From contig NZ_MRBL01000020.1 of NCBI RefSeq assembly GCF_001969855.1, positions 1 to 64,000 of the forward strand: DNA of 64,000 bases, given 5' to 3'. The notes under the pieces are model-generated. The model had not been told where the DNA came from, made no database searches, and saw nothing but the letters and a program-made list of their open reading frames with translations. How positions within the stretch are numbered: position 1 is the stretch's first letter; each line of letters starts with the position of its first letter. This DNA comes from Bacillus haynesii. GTDB taxonomy: Bacteria > Bacillota > Bacilli > Bacillales > Bacillaceae. Shown here piece by piece: positions 46,462-54,847 of this stretch. The position numbers and the translations under genes are program-made.

Positions 46462-47565
46462 TCAGCGCAAAGCCTTCGGAATATAAATACAGCTCGGGTC
46501 GCTTTCCAGATAATCGCCCGTCAGAGCATAGGCGCGCGAGCGCGAACCGCCGCACACATGGTGGAATTCACAGACGCCGCATTTCCCTTTAAATCCGTCC
46601 GGATTTCGCAAATCCTTAAAGATCGGTGATTCGCGATAAATCTCAGCCAGCGGCTGTTCGCGAATGTTTCCGGCTTTAATCGGCAGGAGTCCGCTTGGAT
46701 AGACATCACCGATATGGGAGATAAACATGAACCCGTTGCCATCGTTCACACCTTTCGGGGCCCGGCCCAATCCCCCGATCACATCCATTTTCCCTTTCTG
46801 CAATGCGTGTTCATAGCGGATTTTCATGTTGGGGTCTTTTGCTTCCCGCATTTTTTGCTGAATGACAACCCGCCGGTAGTGCTGGGCTGCTGTCGTTTTG
46901 ATGTCAAAAGGCGCTTCTTTTGCCAAACGGCTGAGCCAGAGAAAGACTTTTTCATGGTCCACCGGAGAAATCATATCTTCCCGCTTCGCGCGGCCTGTCG
47001 GGACGAGAAAAAACACACTCCATAATACGCAGTTCAATTCTTCGATCAGCTTTGCCATTTCATCCAGGTAATCGATGTTATAAGCGGATATGACGGTATT
47101 AATCTGCAGAGGCAGCTGACATTCATGGATGTAGCGAATCGCTTTCATGGTCAGGTCAAAGGAACCGTCTGTTCCTCGAAAATGATCATGAATCTCCCGG
47201 GTCGGGCCATCCAAGCTGAACGCCCATCGGGATAAGCCGATTTCTTTTGCTGATTGAATCGCTTCTCTTGTAACATTCGGTGTGGCACTCGGGGTCATGG
47301 AGACGCGAACCCCTTTTTGGACGGCATACTCAATAATGGCGAATACGTCGTCTCTCATTAAAGGGTCACCCCCTGTCAGCACGAGGAGCGGATTGTCCAT
47401 CGCATGAATTTGATCGATTAAATCTTTTCCCTCTTTCAGGGAAAGCTCCCGCGGATCGCGTTTATTTTGAGCCGATGCCCGGCAATGAAGGCACTTGAGC
47501 TCGCAAGCCCTTGTCAGCTCCCAAATGACGATAAACGGAGACTTGTCGAAATCGCAATGTATCAT
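46462..47565 (-). CDS. Radical SAM/SPASM protein (NirJ/AhbC-D-like)
   Basis: 367 aa. N-terminal radical SAM motif CELKCLHC (CxxxCxxC) in WELTRACELKCLHCRASA, SAM-binding LTGGDPLMRDD, and a C-terminal SPASM region with clustered Cys (CGVCEFHHVCGG and a late Cys). This group includes heme d1/siroheme-decarboxylating enzymes and peptide modifiers. Its place in a Fnr-controlled nitrate cluster suggests a role in anaerobic heme or cofactor maturation (inference). ATG 47565 has AAAGGA upstream; the longer frame to 47640 crosses its promoter. Confidence 0.85.
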   Translation of the reverse strand: MIHCDFDKSPFIVIWELTRACELKCLHCRASAQNKRDPRELSLKEGKDLIDQIHAMDNPLLVLTGGDPLMRDDVFAIIEYAVQKGVRVSMTPSATPNVTREAIQSAKEIGLSRWAFSLDGPTREIHDHFRGTDGSFDLTMKAIRYIHECQLPLQINTVISAYNIDYLDEMAKLIEELNCVLWSVFFLVPTGRAKREDMISPVDHEKVFLWLSRLAKEAPFDIKTTAAQHYRRVVIQQKMREAKDPNMKIRYEHALQKGKMDVIGGLGRAPKGVNDGNGFMFISHIGDVYPSGLLPIKAGNIREQPLAEIYRESPIFKDLRNPDGFKGKCGVCEFHHVCGGSRSRAYALTGDYLESDPSCIYIPKALR

Positions 47566-47598
47566 CTTGCATCTGTCCTTTCGTTTGCATTCATCTGT

Positions 47599-47641
47599 AT
47601 CGTAGCGGAAATGTAAGAGAAAAAAAGTTAAGTAGATCACA
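47599..47641 (-). promoter_or_regulatory. Fnr-like site of the radical SAM gene
   Basis: TGTGATCTACTTAACT (47641-47626) has a perfect left half and a degenerate right half; -10 TACGAT (47604-47599) lies at class II spacing. Confidence 0.55.
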
Positions 47642-47679
47642 TTTGGAGAAAAGAAGAGAAAGAAGGGGAGAGGCCCTTC

Positions 47680-48147
47680 TCACGCGTCGTCTTCTGCGGA
47701 GGAGTTGAGGTAACGCAAAAAAAGCTGGTAGGAAAAAAATAAATTCTGCTGAAGCAACATGAGAAAGTTCGTCTGTAATTGGCGGTTATAAGTCATCATT
47801 TTTTTGAAATTATGAAACGGTATTTCAAGTACGGCGGTTTCAGAGGCAGTGTTGACTGAAATAAACGGAGATAAGAAAGGCTCGCCTTTTTGATCGATAG
47901 GAAAAACATCGCCTTTTTCCCACTCGGCGATCGTCCGTGATTCTTCCGGAAGCCTTCGGTCAGAAAAATGCACTTCTCCTTTTAAAACAAAATAGACGGA
48001 TTGCGAATGAAGGAACGATCGCGAATGCTGAGACGGCTGGATATCGATCACCTTACCGTTCTTCAGCAGCTTTTTGATGATCGGGAGGGGCACCCCGAAA
48101 AACATAGGAAGATTTTTCAGAAACAATAAGTAGTCAAACCGGTCCAT
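47680..48147 (-). CDS. arfM: Anaerobic modulator ArfM
   Basis: 155-aa single cyclic-nucleotide-binding-like (cupin) domain without DNA-binding domain: YFVLKGEVHFSDRRLPEESRTIAEWEKGDVFPID is the beta-roll. Position next to ywiC and fnr matches B. subtilis arfM (ywiD), a modulator of anaerobic respiration and fermentation genes. Fnr box upstream. Assignment rests on synteny and fold, as I cannot align it in detail. Confidence 0.75.
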   Translation of the reverse strand: MDRFDYLLFLKNLPMFFGVPLPIIKKLLKNGKVIDIQPSQHSRSFLHSQSVYFVLKGEVHFSDRRLPEESRTIAEWEKGDVFPIDQKGEPFLSPFISVNTASETAVLEIPFHNFKKMMTYNRQLQTNFLMLLQQNLFFSYQLFLRYLNSSAEDDA

Positions 48148-48177
48148 GGTATATCCTCCTTCTCTATATTAGCTTTT

Positions 48178-48220
48178 AGTATAAAGCGCCGGGTTGCAGG
48201 ACGCAGTGATTTAGTTCACA
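48178..48220 (-). promoter_or_regulatory. arfM promoter with Fnr box
   Basis: AGTGATTTAGTTCACA (48205-48220), one mismatch from TGTGA-N6-TCACA, centred about -41.5 from the start predicted by TATACT (48183-48178). Confidence 0.75.
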
Positions 48221-48263
48221 CGCCTGTATGCAAAATGTCACTGTCTAAGAGGGACGAAACTTT

Positions 48264-48269
48264 TATAAT
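48264..48269 (+). promoter_or_regulatory. Possible ywiC -10
   Basis: TATAAT 28 bp before ywiC; no good -35. The Fnr box at 48205-48220 would be near -63 for this start. Confidence 0.4.
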
Positions 48270-48296
48270 GTAATAGAAAAGAAGGGAGGATGTGTG

Positions 48297-49019
48297 ATGA
48301 AAGTGTTCATACCGAAGCAGCACGGCGCCTGGGCGATGCTTGTGATCCCGTTTATTCTCGGCATGTTCGCTGGGGGCGCAGATGTAAAGCATATTCCGCT
48401 GTTCTGCGGATGGCTGTTTCTATATCTTGCGGCATTTCCGGCTACGATGATGGTGAAGAAGAAAAATATTGTTTACTATCAAAAATGGGTTCTTGTCTAT
48501 GGCATTCCGGCCGTCGTTTTCCTGCTCATTTCGGTCTGGTTGGAGCCGCGGCTCGTTTTTCTCGGTCTGCCGCTGTTTCCGCTTTTTCTCATTAATCTTT
48601 ATTACGCAAAAAGAAACAACGACAGGGCGCTATTAAATGATATTGCGGCAATCCTTGTTTTCAGTGCGGGCGGGCTGGCGAGCTTCTGGATGGGAGCGGG
48701 GAAGCTTGATGGTGAGGCATTGTTTGTTTTTATCCAATCCGCTTTGTTTTTCACAGGGAGCGCCTTTTATGTCAAGTCGATGATCCGCGAAAAGAAAAAC
48801 AATCGGTTTAAACTTTATTCATGGGGCTACCACGTTTTCCTGCCGTTCGTCTCGCTGGCCGCAGGGGCAGAGTGGGCGGTGATCGGCGTAGTGCCGAGCA
48901 GTCTTAGAGCATGGTTTTTCCACGGGAGGAAATTGTCGATTAAAACAATCGGAATCTCTGAGCTGGTCAATGCCTGTTTCTTTATGGCCGTGTTGATCGT
49001 TTTTCTGCTGCAAACGTAA
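48297..49019 (+). CDS. ywiC: YwiC-like integral membrane protein
   Basis: 240 aa with about eight hydrophobic segments. KQHGAWAMLVIPFILGMFAGG near the N terminus is the YwiC family mark; the helical pattern with YYAKRNNDRALLNDIAAI resembles UbiA-like membrane proteins. Between arfM and fnr as in B. subtilis. ATG 48297 is 6 nt after GGGAGGA. Function unknown. Confidence 0.85.
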   Translation: MKVFIPKQHGAWAMLVIPFILGMFAGGADVKHIPLFCGWLFLYLAAFPATMMVKKKNIVYYQKWVLVYGIPAVVFLLISVWLEPRLVFLGLPLFPLFLINLYYAKRNNDRALLNDIAAILVFSAGGLASFWMGAGKLDGEALFVFIQSALFFTGSAFYVKSMIREKKNNRFKLYSWGYHVFLPFVSLAAGAEWAVIGVVPSSLRAWFFHGRKLSIKTIGISELVNACFFMAVLIVFLLQT

Positions 49020-49020
49020 A

Positions 49021-49052
49021 AAACAAGGACACTGTGCTTCATGTCCTTGTTT
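49021..49052. terminator. Bidirectional terminator ywiC/fnr
   Basis: 10-bp perfect stem (49021-49030 with 49043-49052) between convergent genes. Confidence 0.8.
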
Positions 49053-49064
49053 GTTTTCGCTTTT

Positions 49065-49778
49065 TCAGTCGATATTGCAGATTTCGAGCGGGCAGTTTTC
49101 ACAGTCGATTTCGCGTTTTAAATAGTTGAGCTTGTGGATGACGATTTTTCCCGAGTCCTCAATTGAAATGACACCGTTCTTCCGGAGGTCGCTCAGCATG
49201 CGGTTGATGCTCTCTCTTGCAGCGGCACAAAATTTCGCCAGATCCTGGTTCGTCAGCACAATATTGATGAGAATCCCGTCGCTTCTTGTGATGCCGTAGC
49301 TGTTAGCGAGACGGATCAAGGTGGAGTAAAGCGCGCCTTTTTTACCATTCAGCAAAAGGTCGCGGATTTTCGATTGAATCTTTCGCAAATGCGTGCTCAT
49401 CCATTTCATAAACTCAAACGTCAGCGCACCGTTTTGAATGAGTTCTTTTTCAAGCCTATCTTTATTGATGACCAACACTTCGCCATCAGAGAGGATCTTT
49501 GCGCTCAGCATATATCTCGCATCTTCTGTAAAAAGCGTAAGCTCCCCGACAATATCATTTTTTTTGCACATTCTAAGTGTCAGTTCTTTGCCATCGGACG
49601 TCAATTTGCCGATCTGGACAAGCCCTGACTGAATAAGATACAGTTCCTCCGCATCCATCCCTTCTTGAAAAAGGAATGTGTCCTGCCTGATTTTTCGTCG
49701 CGTACTGATCGATTCCAGCAAGTGATGCAGATCGTCTGAGAGCAAATCTGTGTCTGATTTTCTAACAGAAATGTTCAT
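49065..49778 (-). CDS. fnr: Anaerobic regulator Fnr (Bacillus type)
   Basis: Oxygen-sensing transcription activator. 237 aa: cAMP-type beta-roll (about 25-140), long dimer helix, helix-turn-helix (about 180-210; TNQDLAKFCAAARESINRMLSDLRKNG) and the C-terminal Cys cluster CENCPLEIC, which binds [4Fe-4S] in Bacillus Fnr. Predicted to act on the seven or more Fnr boxes in this window. Downstream of narK in the same direction, with a terminator between, so it probably also has its own promoter. Confidence 0.97.
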   Translation of the reverse strand: MNISVRKSDTDLLSDDLHHLLESISTRRKIRQDTFLFQEGMDAEELYLIQSGLVQIGKLTSDGKELTLRMCKKNDIVGELTLFTEDARYMLSAKILSDGEVLVINKDRLEKELIQNGALTFEFMKWMSTHLRKIQSKIRDLLLNGKKGALYSTLIRLANSYGITRSDGILINIVLTNQDLAKFCAAARESINRMLSDLRKNGVISIEDSGKIVIHKLNYLKREIDCENCPLEICNID

Positions 49779-49876
49779 TGAGCGTCACCCCTTTTGCAGT
49801 TCTTATTTTAACGTTAAATAAGGCAGAGTGACCTTTTAAATATAAACAATATTGTGAACATATGAATATAGTCCTG

Positions 49877-49905
49877 AAAAAAGCCTGAGCACATCGGCTC
49901 AAGCT
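49877..49905 (-). terminator. Terminator between narK and fnr
   Basis: 9-bp stem with one G-U pair (49882-49890 with 49897-49905), five to six T on the minus strand. Leaky read-through into fnr is possible, as in the B. subtilis narK-fnr unit. Confidence 0.7.
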
Positions 49906-49922
49906 CTTTTTGCAGGAAGGGC

Positions 49923-51119
49923 TTATAAATGGTCCACCTTCGTTTTGGATGATGTTTTGGACGATGTTTTGTTCACTTCCTGAAAATACATCCAGACCAC
50001 GATCACAAAGCTTGCAAGGGCCGCTTCTGACAGCGCCATGAAGCCGATCGCATAATGGCCGGTTACCTGAAAAACGCTTGATAGGATGAGTGGCGGGAAA
50101 AATCCTCCCAAGCCGCCCATCGCTGATACAATCCCATTGACGATGCCGGCCTGATTTGAAAAATAAAGCGGCACGAGCTTAAAGATGATCCCGTTTCCGA
50201 GGCCGGCGCAAACGGCAACGGTTAATACCCCAAACCCGTAAAGTCCAAGGTTCGGCGAGAAGGCCAATAAAATCCCTGACAAGGTACAGCCGGCAAATAC
50301 ATACATCAACAGCTTCAAAGGGTTGAATTTGTCGGCGAGCCAGCCGCCGACAGGTCTCAGAAAAGTGGCGACAGCGATAAATCCGGCGGTTCTAAGCCCT
50401 GAATCGACGGGATCGAGCCCGAAGTGATTAACAAGAAAGTTCGGAAGATAAATCGTAAACGCGACAAAAGATCCGAATGTAATGAAGTAAAACAAGCTTA
50501 AAAACCATAATGTCTGATTTCGGTAGACTGCCTTCATTTGCTCTTTTACAGATACCGTAACTTTTCTTTCTTTTCGATCTCCAAGGATAAAGTTCAATAA
50601 AGCGAATACGGCGACTAACACGATGTACATCCGCACCGTATTTTCCCACCCGGCGGTCTTTGCCACAACAGGAGCGGCAAACGTGGTAATCGCTGTACCG
50701 ACGTTCCCAGCGCCGTAGATCCCATTGACAAACCCGTGCTTTTCTTTAGGGTAGTATTTCGGCAGTGATGTGACCCCGATGGAAAAGACTGCTCCGCCGA
50801 TGCCGAGGAAGAATCCGCCAAGGATCAAGTCGAACAGCGAATCGGCTGTGCTGATCCAAAAAACCGGAAACAGAAGCAGCAAAAAGCTGATCATGAATGT
50901 GATTCTTGCTCCGAATCTGTTCGTGTAGTAGCCCAGCGGAATCCTGAGAAGCGACCCGAGTATGACCGGAATGGCCGTGACAAGGGATATCTCGCTTTCT
51001 GTCAGGGCGATGTCCTGCTTAATGTGGGGCATTAAAGAGGAAATCAATACCCAAACCATAAATCCTGCGACTAAACTAAATGACTGCAGCGGTAATTGTA
51101 TTTTTTGACGATTTACCAT
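49923..51119 (-). CDS. narK: Nitrate/nitrite transporter NarK
   Basis: 398-aa, 12-helix MFS nitrate/nitrite porter; exports nitrite made by NarGHI and takes up nitrate. Typical motifs: RIPLGYYTNRFGAR, GIGGAVFSIGVTSLPKYYP (nitrate signature 1), GGLGGFFPPLI (nitrate signature 2). Start ATG 51119 after AAAGGAG; a longer frame to 51167 lacks an RBS. Confidence 0.95.
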   Translation of the reverse strand: MVNRQKIQLPLQSFSLVAGFMVWVLISSLMPHIKQDIALTESEISLVTAIPVILGSLLRIPLGYYTNRFGARITFMISFLLLLFPVFWISTADSLFDLILGGFFLGIGGAVFSIGVTSLPKYYPKEKHGFVNGIYGAGNVGTAITTFAAPVVAKTAGWENTVRMYIVLVAVFALLNFILGDRKERKVTVSVKEQMKAVYRNQTLWFLSLFYFITFGSFVAFTIYLPNFLVNHFGLDPVDSGLRTAGFIAVATFLRPVGGWLADKFNPLKLLMYVFAGCTLSGILLAFSPNLGLYGFGVLTVAVCAGLGNGIIFKLVPLYFSNQAGIVNGIVSAMGGLGGFFPPLILSSVFQVTGHYAIGFMALSEAALASFVIVVWMYFQEVNKTSSKTSSKTKVDHL

Positions 51120-51171
51120 TGCGGTTTTGCTCCTTTCAAAGGGAAAAATGAATAAATCAATCAGCATGTTT

Positions 51172-51241
51172 ATCTTACAAAAAGTCTTTTTAAAACATTG
51201 TGAATTACGTCACACGGTCAGTCGCTTGTTTCGTGTTTAAT
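51172..51241. promoter_or_regulatory. Bidirectional Fnr-controlled promoter region narK / DUF2164
   Basis: Perfect Fnr palindrome TGTGAATTACGTCACA (51199-51214). A -10 TAAGAT on the minus strand (51177-51172) and TTTAAT on the plus strand (51236-51241) both sit at the class II distance from its centre, so one box can activate both directions. Confidence 0.75.
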
Positions 51242-51340
51242 ATCGGTAAGTGACGGAGAGTAAACGGATGTAAAAAAATAAATTGTTCATTTGCGGACTT
51301 TATCGTTTATCATGGAAATAAAAAAAGGAGTGCCGCTTTT

Positions 51341-51580
51341 ATGTTTATAAAGCTTACCCAAGAAGAAAAACAAGCGATCATCGATGAAATCAAACGCTTT
51401 TATGTTGAAGAAAGAGGAGAAGAGGTCGGAGACATTGCGGCGATTCAAATGTTCGAATTCGTAAAGGAAAAGCTCGGACCTTACTTTTACAATCAGGCCT
51501 TGAAGGACAGCCGCAGAGTGATGGAAGAGAAGGCAGCGGCGATTGAAGAAGAGCTCTTTGCACTGGAGCGCCGTCTGTGA
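51341..51580 (+). CDS. DUF2164 protein (79 aa)
   Basis: Soluble, helical, charged protein with DUF2164 pattern: KLTQEEKQAIIDEIKRFYVEERGEEVGDIAA then LGPYFYNQALKDSRRVM. AAAAGGAG precedes ATG. First gene of a likely two-gene unit with the Crp/Fnr regulator that starts 43 bp later. Function unknown. Confidence 0.8.
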   Translation: MFIKLTQEEKQAIIDEIKRFYVEERGEEVGDIAAIQMFEFVKEKLGPYFYNQALKDSRRVMEEKAAAIEEELFALERRL

Positions 51581-51623
51581 CAAACCGCTCTTCTTTAGCA
51601 AAACCGAAGGGATTGAAAGACCA

Positions 51624-52292
51624 ATGGAGTTTCTGAAGCAATTTATGATTTTCAGCGGGCTGAATGATGAAGAGTTCAAGCAAATCGAGCAGATCGCGGT
51701 CAAGCGCACCTATCAGCCGAGAATGTTTGTTTTTATGGAAGGGGAAGAGAGGGAAGCGGTATTTTTCATCAAATCCGGTCTTGTTAAAGCCTTTAAAATC
51801 GATGAAGACGGCAATGAACAAGTGATTTCAATTCTGCAAAACGGGGATATGTTTCCCCATGTCGGCTTTTTTGACCGCTCCCCATACCCGGCAACAGCCG
51901 AAGCCGTTCAAGAAACCGAATTGATCGTAATCCGCATCGCCGATTTTAATGAACTTTTGATGAAATTTCCGGAAATGACGATAAAAGTGATGCAAATCAT
52001 GGGGAAAAAGATTCTCGATTTGCAAGAGCGGATCCAGGGTTTTATCTCAAAAGACGTCCAGCACCGCTTGACACATGTATTAATGAAGCTTGCTGCTGAA
52101 CACGGCATTCCTCAAGAAAAAGGGGTCTACATCAGCCTGCCCATTACCAATCAGGATTTTGCGAACATGGTCGGAACGTCAAGGGAAACGATTAACCGCA
52201 CATTAAATGAATTGAAAAAGAAAAATCTGCTGACAGCTGACAGGAGCGGCATTTTCATTCATGATACAGACTGGCTGAACGGCTGCAATTAA
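51624..52292 (+). CDS. Crp/Fnr-family regulator without iron-sulfur Cys cluster
   Basis: 222 aa: beta-roll sensor (about 10-120), dimer helix (ETELIVIRIADFNELLMKFPE...), helix-turn-helix (about 165-200; TNQDFANMVGTSRETINRTLNELKKK). It has only one Cys, near the C terminus, so it cannot bind a cluster as Fnr does. Upstream of norB and downstream of a Fnr box, it resembles NO-responsive DNR/NnrR regulators in context; the NO sensing is inference. ATG 51624 chosen over the frame from 51543. Confidence 0.8.
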   Translation: MEFLKQFMIFSGLNDEEFKQIEQIAVKRTYQPRMFVFMEGEEREAVFFIKSGLVKAFKIDEDGNEQVISILQNGDMFPHVGFFDRSPYPATAEAVQETELIVIRIADFNELLMKFPEMTIKVMQIMGKKILDLQERIQGFISKDVQHRLTHVLMKLAAEHGIPQEKGVYISLPITNQDFANMVGTSRETINRTLNELKKKNLLTADRSGIFIHDTDWLNGCN

Positions 52293-52304
52293 GGCATGAG
52301 TTTA

Positions 52305-52343
52305 AGGCTTTCCATTGAACGACAGATGGAAAGCCTGTTTTTT
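52305..52343 (+). terminator. Terminator after the Crp/Fnr regulator
   Basis: 10-bp perfect stem (52305-52314 with 52327-52336), then T6. Confidence 0.85.
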
Positions 52344-52371
52344 ATTTTGTTCACAAATCCGCCATTATTTA

Positions 52372-52414
52372 AGTGATCTGGTTCACAACCGGTATGCTGC
52401 ATATCCAGTATGTT
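52372..52414 (+). promoter_or_regulatory. norB promoter with Fnr/DNR-type box
   Basis: AGTGATCTGGTTCACA (52372-52387), one mismatch from TGTGA-N6-TCACA; -10-like TATGTT (52409-52414) at class II spacing. Confidence 0.7.
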
Positions 52415-52448
52415 AGGACATGCAAAATCAAAAAAGGAGTGAACCGCA

Positions 52449-54803
52449 ATGGAAGTTCAAAGAAAGACGGTGCCCGTTAAAAAAGCATCAAAAAACGGTT
52501 TTTTGAAATCTGTTCTCGTCTTTACTTTAATCGTAAGTTTTTCGGTGCTGCTTTTAGGAGGCTATTGGATCTTCAAAGGACTTGCACCAAGACCTGTTGA
52601 AGTGTCCGGGCCAAACGGAGAGGTGCTCATGACAAAATCGTCCATTTCAGGCGGCCAGGCCGTATTTCAAAAATACGCGCTGATGGACTATGGAACGATT
52701 TTGGGGCACGGATCTTATATGGGGCCTGATTACACGGCCGAAGCCCTGAAAATCTATACGGAAGGGATGCAGGATTTTAAGGCGGAAAGGAAATACGGCA
52801 AACGCTTTAAACATCTTTCAGATGAAGAGCAGTCCATCATCCGGAATCAAGTCATCCGCGAAATGAGAAAAAACCGTTATGATCGCGCATCAGATACATT
52901 GAAGCTGACAGACGCGCAGGTCTATGGCTTGCATCAAGTGCGCGATCATTACCGCAAAGTCTTTACCAAAGGAGACGGCTGGGGGCTTGAGCCCGGTTTA
53001 ATTAAAGAAAGCCACATGCCCAAACGTGACAGGGCGTGGGTTGACAGCGAAGACCAAATCACGCAGATCTCCGATTTTATCTTTTGGACGGCATGGCTTT
53101 CCAGTACATTAAGGCCGGGCGACGACATTACGTATACGAACAACTGGCCGTACGATGAAGATGCCGGCAACACGATGTCATTCGCCGCCGTTTGGTGGAG
53201 CGGCGCAAGCGTCACCATCCTTATTTTATTTGTCGGCATTATTTTATTTGTGTTTTACCGTTACAAGCTTGGAATGAAAGAAGCTTACCAGGAAGGGGCG
53301 TTTCCGGTATTTGATCTGGATAAACAGCCGCTAACGGCTTCACAGGTTAAAACCGGAAAATATTTCGCCGTTGTGTCGCTGCTGTTTTTTGTTCAGGCGA
53401 TGTTCGGAGCTTTGCTTGCCCACTATTATATTGAGCCGGACAGCTTTTTTGGGATCGATTGGATCAGGGAGCTGCTGCCATTCAGCATATCTAAGGGATT
53501 TCACCTCCAGCTGGCGATCTTCTGGATTGCGACTTCATGGCTCGGCATGGGCATTTATGCGGCGCCGCTTGTCGGAGGACGCGAGCCGAAAAGGCAGGGG
53601 CTGCTTGTCGACATTCTGTTTTGGGCGCTGATCGTCCTTGTCGGCGGAAGCATGGCCGGCGAATGGCTCGGAGCAAAGGGCTTTTTAGGAAACAACTGGT
53701 TCTTATTCGGTCACCAAGGAATGGAATATATTGAACTCGGCCGCTTCTGGCAGGTCATTCTTGCACTCGGCATGCTGATTTGGCTGTTTATCGTCTTCAG
53801 AGGCATTAAGAGCGGCCTCAAGCGGGAGTCTGATAAAGGCGGTTTGATTCATCTGCTGTTTTATTCTTCGATCGCCATTCCGCTGTTTTACGGTGCAGCC
53901 TTTTTCTTTAATCCCGGCACTAATATTACAATGTCGGATTTTTGGCGGTGGTGGATCATCCATCTTTGGGTGGAAGGGATTTTTGAAGTTTTTGCCGTCG
54001 TGGTCATCGGCTTTTTGCTCGTGCAAATGAACCTGGTGACGAAAAAGTCGACTGTCAGAACGCTCTATTTTCAATTGACGATCCTGCTGGGGAGCGGTGT
54101 CATCGGAATTGGACACCATTACTATTACAACGGGTCTTCCGAAGTCTGGATCGGCCTCGGTTCTGTCTTTTCATGCCTGGAAGTCATCCCGCTTACCCTG
54201 CTTGTATTGGAAGCTTACGAACAATACAAGATGATGAAAGACGGCGGACATCACTTCCCGTATAAAGCAACGTTCTGGTTCTTGATTTCAACGGCGATCT
54301 GGAATCTGGTCGGTGCAGGGGTATTGGGCTTTTTGATCAACCTGCCTGCCGTCAGCTATTTTGAGCACGGGCAGTTTTTGACACCTGCCCACGGGCACGG
54401 GGCGATGATGGGCGTGTACGGCATGTTTGCCATTGCTGTCTGGCTGTATACGCTGCGCAATATCACCAAAAAAGAAGCATGGAATGATAAATGGCTGAAA
54501 ATAGCCTGCTGGTCGCTGAACATCGGCCTGTTCGGAATGGTGTTTATCAATTTGCTGCCGGTCGGTTTTCTTCAATTGAAAAAAGCGTTTGAAGACGGGT
54601 ACTGGAGCTCAAGGGCGCCTGAGTTTTTACAGCAGGATGCAGTGCAAACGCTGCTGACTTGGAGGGCGGTGCCGGATACGATCTTTTTAGCCGGAATCGT
54701 GATTTTGGTTGTATTCAGCATCAGAGCATTATTCCATCTCCGCAAACCGACGCATCGGGAAGGAGAAGCGCTGCCTGTTAAAGACATTGCTTCAGATGAA
54801 TAG
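52449..54803 (+). CDS. norB: Quinol-dependent nitric oxide reductase (qNOR)
   Basis: Single-subunit, membrane-bound enzyme reducing two NO to N2O with quinol electrons. 784 aa: first helix (about 20-42), extracytoplasmic domain fused in place of NorC (about 43-245), then a heme-copper-oxidase-like core of 12 or more helices. Heme and iron His ligands are visible in GFHLQLAIFW, WWIIHLWVEGIFEVF (HxxxE with the NOR-specific Glu), GIGHHYYYNG and PAHGHGAMMG. GGAGTGAACCGC precedes ATG. Single gene; terminator shared with ric. Confidence 0.95.
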   Translation: MEVQRKTVPVKKASKNGFLKSVLVFTLIVSFSVLLLGGYWIFKGLAPRPVEVSGPNGEVLMTKSSISGGQAVFQKYALMDYGTILGHGSYMGPDYTAEALKIYTEGMQDFKAERKYGKRFKHLSDEEQSIIRNQVIREMRKNRYDRASDTLKLTDAQVYGLHQVRDHYRKVFTKGDGWGLEPGLIKESHMPKRDRAWVDSEDQITQISDFIFWTAWLSSTLRPGDDITYTNNWPYDEDAGNTMSFAAVWWSGASVTILILFVGIILFVFYRYKLGMKEAYQEGAFPVFDLDKQPLTASQVKTGKYFAVVSLLFFVQAMFGALLAHYYIEPDSFFGIDWIRELLPFSISKGFHLQLAIFWIATSWLGMGIYAAPLVGGREPKRQGLLVDILFWALIVLVGGSMAGEWLGAKGFLGNNWFLFGHQGMEYIELGRFWQVILALGMLIWLFIVFRGIKSGLKRESDKGGLIHLLFYSSIAIPLFYGAAFFFNPGTNITMSDFWRWWIIHLWVEGIFEVFAVVVIGFLLVQMNLVTKKSTVRTLYFQLTILLGSGVIGIGHHYYYNGSSEVWIGLGSVFSCLEVIPLTLLVLEAYEQYKMMKDGGHHFPYKATFWFLISTAIWNLVGAGVLGFLINLPAVSYFEHGQFLTPAHGHGAMMGVYGMFAIAVWLYTLRNITKKEAWNDKWLKIACWSLNIGLFGMVFINLLPVGFLQLKKAFEDGYWSSRAPEFLQQDAVQTLLTWRAVPDTIFLAGIVILVVFSIRALFHLRKPTHREGEALPVKDIASDE

Positions 54804-54807
54804 ATAA

Positions 54808-54846
54808 ACAAAAAGACAGAGGAAGTAAAATCCTCTGTCTTTTTGT
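54808..54846. terminator. Bidirectional terminator norB/ric
   Basis: Perfect 16-bp stem (54808-54823 with 54831-54846) between convergent genes. Confidence 0.92.
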
Positions 54847-54847
54847 T

